DNA of 6,668 nt from Treponema sp. (GTDB lineage Bacteria > Spirochaetota > Spirochaetia > Treponematales > Breznakiellaceae). The stretch covers positions 1-6,668 of the forward strand of contig WQXC01000087.1 of assembly GCA_009785045.1 (NCBI GenBank), read 5' to 3'. Positions 1 to 5,918 of the stretch are shown here, in pieces; the first letter of the stretch is position 1; the number at the start of each line of letters is the position of its first letter. Position numbers and translations under genes: made by a program. The notes beneath the pieces were generated by a model. That model saw nothing but the letters and a program-made list of their open reading frames with translations. It made no database searches and was not told where the DNA came from.

Positions 1-738
1 GCAACGCAGAGTCAGACTGCCATGTATATTCCTGAAGACGGCGAAGAATTTGTTTTTAAGCTTGAAATGATCGACAGCGCTACAGGAAATGTTCTTGGCA
101 GGCAAAGTATTATTTATGTTACCCCTGATGCATCTGTAAGCGAGCTGCTTTCCATTATTATTTACAATATGCTTTCCGGTATTCCGGATACTTATCATTC
201 CACCGATTGGCGCGACAAGCTGTTTTTCTTTGATATAACCGCTTTGTGGATGCCAAGGATATATTACGCCGAGTATCAATCAATTAACTGGCTGAATTTT
301 GGCTTAAGACTGGGCGGAGAATTGCATTTTGCCAAATTTATGTCCTTGGGTATTGCAGCGCAAGTAACTCAGGACTGGGTTGTTCTTGCATCTGCAGGGA
401 TAGAAGAGTACCGGGATTTAGTTCTGGAAATTCCGGCATCGTTAAAACTTGTATTTAAACCGGCTGATTATTATATGGTTGAACCCTATGGGGGAGTTTC
501 CTGGAATTATTCAATAAGAGGAATAACAGAACCTTCTGTTATGTCGTGGTTTGCAGGTCTGCAGTTCGGTATAAGATCCGGCTCCGGCATGATTGTTTTT
601 GACCCGCGATTTTCCATGGATTTTTACAATTCCAAACTTCCGGAAAGAAACGTAGAATATCAGCGTTATTGCATTCAATTTGGCATTGGCTACAAAGTCG
701 GCGCTGCCCAAAAAAGATTCAGGATTCAGGAATATTGA
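1..738 (+). CDS. Probable outer-membrane beta-barrel protein, C-terminal part (5' partial)
   Basis: The frame is open from base 1, so the gene almost certainly starts before the window; the ATG at 22 is probably internal. The first ~65 visible residues look like a globular domain (EMIDSATGNVLGRQSIIYV, then a hydrophobic SELLSIIIYNML stretch). The rest, from about base 205, alternates polar and hydrophobic/aromatic residues in short strands broken by turns (for example LNFGLRLGGELHF, MSWFAGLQFGIRSGSG, YCIQFGIGYKVG), the pattern of an outer-membrane beta-barrel. The protein ends in an aromatic residue (QEY), as many barrels do, although the last clear strand ends about 11 residues earlier. I cannot assign a family or substrate. 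A two-part protein, with a periplasmic domain followed by a barrel, is the most likely reading. The signal peptide, if any, lies outside the window. No terminator is visible before parC, 31 bases downstream. Confidence 0.72.
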   Translation, partial: ATQSQTAMYIPEDGEEFVFKLEMIDSATGNVLGRQSIIYVTPDASVSELLSIIIYNMLSGIPDTYHSTDWRDKLFFFDITALWMPRIYYAEYQSINWLNFGLRLGGELHFAKFMSLGIAAQVTQDWVVLASAGIEEYRDLVLEIPASLKLVFKPADYYMVEPYGGVSWNYSIRGITEPSVMSWFAGLQFGIRSGSGMIVFDPRFSMDFYNSKLPERNVEYQRYCIQFGIGYKVGAAQKRFRIQEY

Positions 739-761
739 CGCGATCCTCTCTGTACTATACT
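735..761 (+). promoter_or_regulatory. Candidate sigma-70 promoter of parC
   Basis: TTGACG (735-740) and TATACT (756-761) are separated by 15 bases, shorter than the preferred 17. The -35 box overlaps the TGA stop of the upstream gene. Transcription would begin about 768-770, at or just before the parC ATG (770). This fits the lack of any Shine-Dalgarno sequence in GTTAAATA before the start. The short spacer makes this a moderate call; parC might instead be read through from upstream. Confidence 0.4.
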
Positions 762-769
762 GTTAAATA

Positions 770-2689
770 ATGGCTTATATTAAAAACCTTTTTGATCGCA
801 ATTTTCTGGAATATGCGTCTTATGTAATAAAAGACCGCGCTATTCCGGATCTGGAAGACGGCCTTAAACCTGTCCAGCGGCGTATTCTTCATTCATTGTT
901 CGAAATGGATGATGGTAAATTTCATAAAGTTGCCACTGTTTCCGGCCACTGTGCAAAGTATCATCCTCACGGCGAACAATCAATTAACCCTGCGCTGGTA
1001 GTTCTTGCCAATAAAGAACTATTTATTGACAGACAGGGGAACTTTGGCAATATTTTAACAGGTGATGACGCTGCTGCTCCGCGTTATATTGAATGCCGTA
1101 TTACGCAGCTTGCAAAAGAAATATTTTATAATCCAAAGCTTACTACATGGGCAGATTCATACGACGGCAGAAACCGCGAACCTGTTCTTTTTCCGGCAAA
1201 GATACCTGTTGTTCTTGTAATGGGTGTTGAAGGTATTGCTGTCGGTATGTCTACAAAGATTCTGCCGCACAATGTAGTCGAAGTACTGGAAGCGGAAATT
1301 GCTTGTCTTTCAGGGAAAAAGTTTGAACTGTTTCCGGATTTTCCCACCGGCGGTTATGTTGATATATCCGAGTACGAAGGCGGTAACGGCAAAGTTCTGG
1401 TGCGCGCGAAACTGGACACTTCCGATCCAAAGCGCATTCTTATTACTGAGCTTCCGTTCGGTTCAACAACAGAGAGCATTATAAACAGCATTGACACTGC
1501 AGCAAGAAACGGAAGAATTAAAATTCTTGGAATTAACGATTTTACAACAGATAAAGTTGAAATAGAAATTAAACTTGCCCGCGGCGTTTACGCGCAGGAA
1601 ACTGTGGATGCGCTTTTTGCATTTACAGACTGCGAGCAGTCAATATCTGTAAACCTTCTTGTAATAAAAAACGGTCTTCCTGTTGTTATGACAGTAAACG
1701 AGATTATTAAACATCATGCAAAGCAGCTTGTTAAAATACTTACAAAAGAACTCGAGCTGGAAAAAAAGGAATTACAGGATAAACTGCACCTGCGTACGCT
1801 GGAAAGAATATTTATAGAAGAACGGATATACAAAGGCATCGAAAAAATGAAAACTGTAAAAGGAGTACAGGATGCCGTTATCGCGGGCTTTAAGCCATAT
1901 CTAAAAGAAGTGGGGCCGCGAAAAATTACTGATGATGATGTAGAACACCTTTTACGCATTCCAATCCGCAGAATTTCATTGTATGACATAAATAAAGCCC
2001 GCGATGAAATGACGCAAATAAATGCGCGTATTAAAGAGATAAATGCACACTTAAAAAATATTGTCGCATATTCAATTTCCTGTCTTAAGGGGATTATCGC
2101 CAAAATTAAGGCAAACGAAGAAATCGGATTCGGAGCGCGAAAGACAGTTGTTGGTGTATTTGAAAAAATTATTGCAAAAGAAGTTGTAAAGCGCGATGTC
2201 GATTTAAAATACGATATGAAATCCGGTTACCTTGGCACAAATGTTTCAGGCGCAAAGATTGCCGAAGTATCTCCGTACGACAGAATACTTGCAATTCGAA
2301 AAAACGGCATGTATACGGTTATGGACTTAAGCGAAAAATCATTTATCGGAGCGGAAGCCTGGTTTATCGGCGCTGCAAACAAGGATATTCTTGCCAAAAC
2401 AATATTTACGATTATCTACAAAGATAAAGATGACGGTTATCCGTGCATCAAACGCTGCGTAATTGAGGGCTGGATTATTAACAAGGATTATTTCCTTGTT
2501 CCAGACGGCGCAGAGGTTCTGCATATAGATATTCGCCCGAAATTTACCTTTACTGTTCACTACAAGCCAAAACCGCGTTTAAAAGTTTTATCGGAAAACT
2601 TTAAAGCGCAGGATTATAATGTACGCGGATTAAAAGCCGGCGGTATACGGCTTGCAGCCAAGGAAGCGGATAAAGCCGAGGCAAAATAA
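770..2689 (+). CDS. parC: DNA topoisomerase IV subunit A (ParC), short spirochaete/Bacteroidetes type
   Basis: This is the DNA-cleaving subunit of the type IIA topoisomerase that, with ParE, unlinks daughter chromosomes. The N-terminal breakage-reunion domain is complete: RAIPDLEDGLKPVQRRIL at 23-40, KYHPHGEQS at 63-71, and APRYIECRI with the catalytic tyrosine at Y106 preceded by R105. Next come GVEGIAVGMSTK (152-163), LITELPFGSTTES (224-236), and the tower/coiled-coil region (about 320-450) with LLRIPIRRISLYDI at 394-407. At 639 residues it is shorter than E. coli ParC (752) or GyrA (875). The C-terminal part (about 480-639) is too short for a full six-bladed pinwheel and has no canonical GyrA box (QRRGGKG), which favours ParC over GyrA. 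The positions equivalent to E. coli ParC S80 and E84 are Q70 and P74. ParE is not in the window. The ATG at 770 is placed by the conserved N-terminus. The stop overlaps the next start. Confidence 0.93.
   Translation: MAYIKNLFDRNFLEYASYVIKDRAIPDLEDGLKPVQRRILHSLFEMDDGKFHKVATVSGHCAKYHPHGEQSINPALVVLANKELFIDRQGNFGNILTGDDAAAPRYIECRITQLAKEIFYNPKLTTWADSYDGRNREPVLFPAKIPVVLVMGVEGIAVGMSTKILPHNVVEVLEAEIACLSGKKFELFPDFPTGGYVDISEYEGGNGKVLVRAKLDTSDPKRILITELPFGSTTESIINSIDTAARNGRIKILGINDFTTDKVEIEIKLARGVYAQETVDALFAFTDCEQSISVNLLVIKNGLPVVMTVNEIIKHHAKQLVKILTKELELEKKELQDKLHLRTLERIFIEERIYKGIEKMKTVKGVQDAVIAGFKPYLKEVGPRKITDDDVEHLLRIPIRRISLYDINKARDEMTQINARIKEINAHLKNIVAYSISCLKGIIAKIKANEEIGFGARKTVVGVFEKIIAKEVVKRDVDLKYDMKSGYLGTNVSGAKIAEVSPYDRILAIRKNGMYTVMDLSEKSFIGAEAWFIGAANKDILAKTIFTIIYKDKDDGYPCIKRCVIEGWIINKDYFLVPDGAEVLHIDIRPKFTFTVHYKPKPRLKVLSENFKAQDYNVRGLKAGGIRLAAKEADKAEAK
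2678..2681 (+). promoter_or_regulatory. Ribosome binding site of the coiled-coil gene, inside the parC 3' end
   Basis: GAGG lies seven bases before the ATG at 2689, a normal Shine-Dalgarno spacing. Together with the TAATG overlap it supports translation of the second gene from the parC mRNA. It is the only start codon in the window with a well-spaced Shine-Dalgarno sequence. Confidence 0.6.
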
Positions 2690-3948
2690 TGAATAGTAAC
2701 GAAATTATTATAGATGAAAAATCCGGAATATCAGCCGAGGAACAAAGGGAAATACTTAATAAAATAAACAGTATAACCGAAAATAACCGCCGGCTGCTTT
2801 CGCAAGCCGGTCAGCAGACTGATGACAAAAAAGGTAAAATAGTTAACGCTAAAAAAAACGGCGCTATTTTTCCGCTGGCGGTAAATATTGCCGCTTTGGT
2901 TTTGCTTGCAGGCGGTATTTTTTTAATAATTTTTTTAAACAGCAGAACAGATTCTCAGTTGAGAGTAGGAAAAGCCGTTTATGATCTTACAGAACGCACT
3001 CTTATAGAAGAAATCCGCAAAGACACTGCAGAAAAAATAGCAGCCAAAGAAATGGAAATGGCAACCATATCTTCGCGAATGCAGGAAGTAGATGATCAGC
3101 TTTTACTTCTTTATTCCAGCAATCAGGAGCTTACTGCAGAACAAATTGCCGCACAGGAAAGGCTTTTAGCAATGCAGAATGCATTCCGCGAAGAACTAAA
3201 CGGCTTGCAGGACGAAAGATCGCGAATACTGGAAGCCTCACGCTCCAGAGAAGCGCGGCTTCGCGCCCAGCTTGATGAAAGAACAAGAGAGTTTGCCGCT
3301 GCCCAGCAAAGGACATCCGGCGAGCTGGACTTGGCAATGAGTGAACTTGACAGGCTAACAAGCGAGCAGGAAAGAATAAACGCGATAGACGCGCAAGTGT
3401 CTGGCGGTCTTGCTGCAGCGAATGAACATATTGGTAACGGTCAGTATGATAAAGCTTTGCAAGTTGCCGGGAACCTTAGGCATTTTTGCAATAATAATTC
3501 ACTTTCTTCTTTGCGTTCATTCCAGGCAAGAAGGGAATTTTATAATCAGACAATTGATTTTATGGAAGCCATGATCCTTGACGCACGGGTAAATAGCGGT
3601 TCCGGCGGCGGTGCAGAACAATTTGAATTAATGGCAAGGAATGTGCAGTTGCAGGATAATATCTCTGAGCTGCAAAAAACTATCGATGCCTTAAGCAGCG
3701 GCGGAACAGGTCTAACACGCAGGATTGGAGAGCTTGAAGAAGTAAAAACACAGCTTGAAAATACTGTCGAAGAAAAAGACAGTAAGATTTCATCGCTGGA
3801 GACAGAAAATTCAGGGCTTCAAACTGCTGTAACGGATCTTCGCACCAATAACACAAGGCTTGAACAGGAAACAGCAAGGCAGGAACAGCGTATTGCAGAT
3901 CTTAACACCCAGTTAGCGGCTATACGTCTTCTGTTGCAGGATAATTAA
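2689..3948 (+). CDS. Single-pass membrane protein with two long coiled coils, unknown function
   Basis: I do not recognise a named family. The 419 residues divide into five parts. A charged N-terminal segment (1-58) is followed by one hydrophobic transmembrane helix (about 59-84, AVNIAALVLLAGGIFLIIFL), with KK on its N-terminal side, so the N-terminus is probably cytoplasmic. A coiled coil rich in E, Q, R and L spans about 105-235. A helical segment (about 236-300, ANEHIGNGQYDKALQVAGNL) resembles a TPR helix pair. After a flexible NSGSGGG linker (302-308), a second coiled coil runs from about 311 to the end. By the positive-inside rule most of the protein would be periplasmic. The start overlaps the parC stop by one base and has GAGG seven bases upstream, so co-translation with parC is likely. 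A cell-envelope or scaffolding role is possible, but nothing in the sequence proves one. The stop touches that of the convergent cyclase gene. Confidence 0.85.
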   Translation: MNSNEIIIDEKSGISAEEQREILNKINSITENNRRLLSQAGQQTDDKKGKIVNAKKNGAIFPLAVNIAALVLLAGGIFLIIFLNSRTDSQLRVGKAVYDLTERTLIEEIRKDTAEKIAAKEMEMATISSRMQEVDDQLLLLYSSNQELTAEQIAAQERLLAMQNAFREELNGLQDERSRILEASRSREARLRAQLDERTREFAAAQQRTSGELDLAMSELDRLTSEQERINAIDAQVSGGLAAANEHIGNGQYDKALQVAGNLRHFCNNNSLSSLRSFQARREFYNQTIDFMEAMILDARVNSGSGGGAEQFELMARNVQLQDNISELQKTIDALSSGGTGLTRRIGELEEVKTQLENTVEEKDSKISSLETENSGLQTAVTDLRTNNTRLEQETARQEQRIADLNTQLAAIRLLLQDN

Positions 3949-3952
3949 TTAT
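3941..3952. repeat. Perfect 12-bp palindrome across two abutting convergent stop codons
   Basis: ATAATTAATTAT reads the same on both strands and contains the TAA stop of the + strand coiled-coil gene (3946-3948) and, directly next to it, the TAA stop of the - strand cyclase gene (3949-3951). It is all A/T, so it would form only a weak hairpin. It is not a convincing terminator by itself, and no GC-rich stem is present nearby. Confidence 0.5.
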
Positions 3953-5622
3953 TTTGACTTCATAATCTCTACGCCGTTCCAGTCCTGCGGAGGCGGGGTA
4001 GAAGCATATTCAAGGCATCTGTTGTAAAGATTCTCTGCGTTAAAATCTTTGGGTAAAAAGCTCAATGCTTCCTTAAACTTTTGTGCAGCTTCGCTAAAGG
4101 ATCTGGTGTAATAAAGTTTCATTCCCTGATTATGCACAGGCCATGCTTTTTGTTCTGCAATAGACAGTGTCTTTTTGACAGTGAATATTCTGACACCCTT
4201 TGTTTTGCCTTTTACCGCTACAGTGTCAAGGAGCCTGTAATGCAGCCCTGAGTTAGGTGAAGTTTGACGAAGTTCATCAAATAGGCTTTCCGATATTAAA
4301 ATGTCCGATTGATATGTTTTTGTCAGTCCTTCCATGCGCGATGCAAGGTTTACTGCATCCCCGATTACTGTATAATCCATTTTATGCTCGCTGCCGATGT
4401 TTCCAACGGTTACTTCGCCGAAGTTAAGGCCGATTCCTACCTGGAATTCGCACTTGCCGAGTTTTCGCTGATTTACATTAAATATTTTTACGGACTCTAT
4501 CATTTCAAGGCCGGACAATACCGATTGTAACGCGTCATCTTCGTGTTTTTCCGGGGCTCCCCATATTGCCATGATTGCATCGCCGATATATTTATCCACG
4601 ATTCCTTTTCTGTTATAGATTACATCTACCTGCCCGGAAAAATACCGGTTAAGCGAATTAACAAGGTCATCCGGAGCCAGTCCTTCGGAAATTGTAGTAA
4701 AAGAGCGGATATCAGAAAATAGAATAGAAAGTTTACGGTTGTCTCCTACAAGCATTTTTTCCGGAGAAGCAAAGAACTTTTCGATAACATTGTTTGGAAC
4801 ATATTTTTGGAATATCTGGCGGATACGTTCTTCTTTTTTTCCTTCAAGAACTGCATCAAATGCATAACGCTTAATCTGGGAATATGCCCTGTCCAGTTCT
4901 TCTGTCATTTTATTAAAAGTCTGCGCAAGAATGCCTGTTTCGTCATCGTATTCAACATCGACCTTTGTTGAAAGATCTGCAGTTTCTATTATGGATTCCA
5001 TTGACTGTACAATCCGTCCCAGAGGATTTGTAAGGCGCTTTGTTATTAAAAGGAGCATTAAAACGGCGGCAATAACCGCGGCGTTTAACGAAATAATTGT
5101 TTGTATATTTATATTTCTTGCATCCCTAAAAAACACTTCTTCTTTTTCGCTTATTAATATATGCCAGTCAAAAGGGGTAAAGTAGAACGACTGAAAAGTC
5201 CGCTTCTCTCCGCCGATTGCGGCTGTCTGCAGCCCCTGGTTTTCTTTATTCAGGATTTGCATAAGAGGCGGTATTTCGGCAGGCAGGAACTTTGGGTCTG
5301 CTGTAGCCATAACAAGTTTGCCTTCGTTATCAATTGCAAATATAATTTCAGTGTCGCTTAGTAAAATACTGCGTCCGTATTGTTCAACCGCTTTTTTGGC
5401 AGCTTCGACCATTTCCGGCCTTCCGGCATAATTATTATCAACCAAAAGCGACCATTGATTATTTGCGTATTTTTCAAGTTCTCCCAGCTTAAAACCCAAA
5501 AGCTGGCGGGCAAGACGTGTAATTCCGTTTACTGCCTGAAGATATGACGATGTTTGGGTAAGAGCCAGCGGAACTATGATTAATGGCAATATTACAAGGA
5601 ACATTTTTAGCCGGATTTTCAT
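3949..5622 (-). CDS. Membrane-bound class III adenylate cyclase with sensor, HAMP and TPR-like tail
   Basis: It converts ATP to cyclic AMP at the inner membrane in response to an extracytoplasmic signal. Domains in order: transmembrane helix 1 (about 7-24); a periplasmic sensor, probably single-Cache-like (25-172), with IIFAIDNEGKLVMAT at 93-107; transmembrane helix 2 (173-194); HAMP (195-247); a linker helix; and the cyclase domain (about 290-485). The catalytic set looks complete: metal-binding D304 (LFSDIRSF) and D348 (YIGDAIMAIWG), adenine-specifying K344 and T418 (MDYTVIGDAVN), and transition-state N425 and R429 (NLASR). Thr in place of Asp at 418 is the class IIIb pattern, in which some members respond to bicarbonate. 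A TPR-like tail (about 490-540) ends in PPPQDWNGVEIM. The ligand is unknown. The 557-residue length suits one complete sensor cyclase, active as a homodimer. No Shine-Dalgarno sequence precedes the ATG, but a strong promoter ends six bases before it. Confidence 0.94.
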   Translation of the reverse strand: MKIRLKMFLVILPLIIVPLALTQTSSYLQAVNGITRLARQLLGFKLGELEKYANNQWSLLVDNNYAGRPEMVEAAKKAVEQYGRSILLSDTEIIFAIDNEGKLVMATADPKFLPAEIPPLMQILNKENQGLQTAAIGGEKRTFQSFYFTPFDWHILISEKEEVFFRDARNINIQTIISLNAAVIAAVLMLLLITKRLTNPLGRIVQSMESIIETADLSTKVDVEYDDETGILAQTFNKMTEELDRAYSQIKRYAFDAVLEGKKEERIRQIFQKYVPNNVIEKFFASPEKMLVGDNRKLSILFSDIRSFTTISEGLAPDDLVNSLNRYFSGQVDVIYNRKGIVDKYIGDAIMAIWGAPEKHEDDALQSVLSGLEMIESVKIFNVNQRKLGKCEFQVGIGLNFGEVTVGNIGSEHKMDYTVIGDAVNLASRMEGLTKTYQSDILISESLFDELRQTSPNSGLHYRLLDTVAVKGKTKGVRIFTVKKTLSIAEQKAWPVHNQGMKLYYTRSFSEAAQKFKEALSFLPKDFNAENLYNRCLEYASTPPPQDWNGVEIMKSK

Positions 5623-5628
5623 CGTTTT

Positions 5629-5657
5629 ATTGTAAAGAAAAACATGAAATTTCTCAA
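5629..5657 (-). promoter_or_regulatory. Sigma-70 promoter of the adenylate cyclase gene, geometry for a leaderless mRNA
   Basis: On the - strand the -35 box TTGAGA (5657-5652) and the -10 box TACAAT (5634-5629) are exactly 17 bases apart. Six bases (AAAACG) separate the -10 box from the ATG, so the expected start site is base 5622, the A of the start codon. An 8-bp palindrome GAAATTTC (5646-5653) overlaps the spacer and the end of the -35 box; it could bind a regulator but is short and AT-rich enough to arise by chance. Confidence 0.62.
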
Positions 5658-5687
5658 GAGGGGCTTTTATTTTTCCGATATTACAGT

Positions 5688-5894
5688 ATGAAACGTTATA
5701 GTATTAGGTGTTTACCGGGTAATACAGAGTACATTGATATTCTGCAGGAAATGGATAACGAGTATCTCGTTCGCTTTACACGAAATAATAATGGGCATAT
5801 AAGAACCAGCGAAGAGACTATTACAAGGCATCTTTTTAATATTTGTGTACAAACCGGTTACCTGAACCCAATGGCAGAAAGTTCTGTCGCCTGA
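5688..5894 (+). CDS. Small protein of unknown function (68 residues)
   Basis: I do not recognise a named family. The protein starts MKRYSIRCLPGNTEYIDIL and has a regular mix of predicted strands (YSIRCLP, EYLVRFTRNNNG) followed by a helix (SEETITRHLFNICVQTGYL). It has no signal peptide, membrane segment or Cys pair typical of zinc ribbons, so it should be a soluble cytoplasmic protein. The compact strand-then-helix composition reads as a real folded domain, not a shadow frame, and nothing on the opposite strand codes here. The frame stays open upstream to an ATG at 5583, but that would run through the antisense of the cyclase 5' end and its promoter, so 5688 is the better start. No Shine-Dalgarno sequence is at a normal distance: AAGAGGGG at 5656-5663 is 24 bases away. 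It is divergent from the cyclase and lies 24 bases before the methyltransferase gene. Confidence 0.75.
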   Translation: MKRYSIRCLPGNTEYIDILQEMDNEYLVRFTRNNNGHIRTSEETITRHLFNICVQTGYLNPMAESSVA

Positions 5895-5918
5895 CCGTCA
5901 AATTTTTAATGACTGATT

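Noticed and set aside
1714..2103. A 129-residue open frame on the - strand inside parC, with other antisense frames at 511-711, 1126-1347, 2339-2560, 3131-3361 and 3680-3877
   Set aside because: They lie opposite strongly conserved or clearly coding sequence, have Ser/Phe/Cys-rich low-sense translations and no start signals; they are shadows.
2891..2936. CCGC...GCGG followed by two T7 runs in the coiled-coil gene, as an internal terminator or slippage site
   Set aside because: The stem is only four base pairs with a large loop, and the T-runs encode the Phe/Ile/Leu of the membrane helix; the frame is intact.
4309..5361. Open frames on the + strand inside the adenylate cyclase gene (4309-4530, 4931-5185, 5161-5361)
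   Set aside because: They run antisense to HAMP, sensor and catalytic-domain codons and have no recognisable protein features.
5583..5687. An upstream ATG at 5583 for the 68-residue protein, giving 103 residues
   Set aside because: The extension reads antisense through the cyclase start and promoter and adds residues with no coding character; the ATG at 5688 fits better.
5873..5888. An inverted repeat GGCAGAAAGTTCTGTC near the end of the small gene, as a terminator
   Set aside because: The stem is short with a G-U pair, and the T-run starts more than a dozen bases later, so it is not a normal intrinsic terminator.
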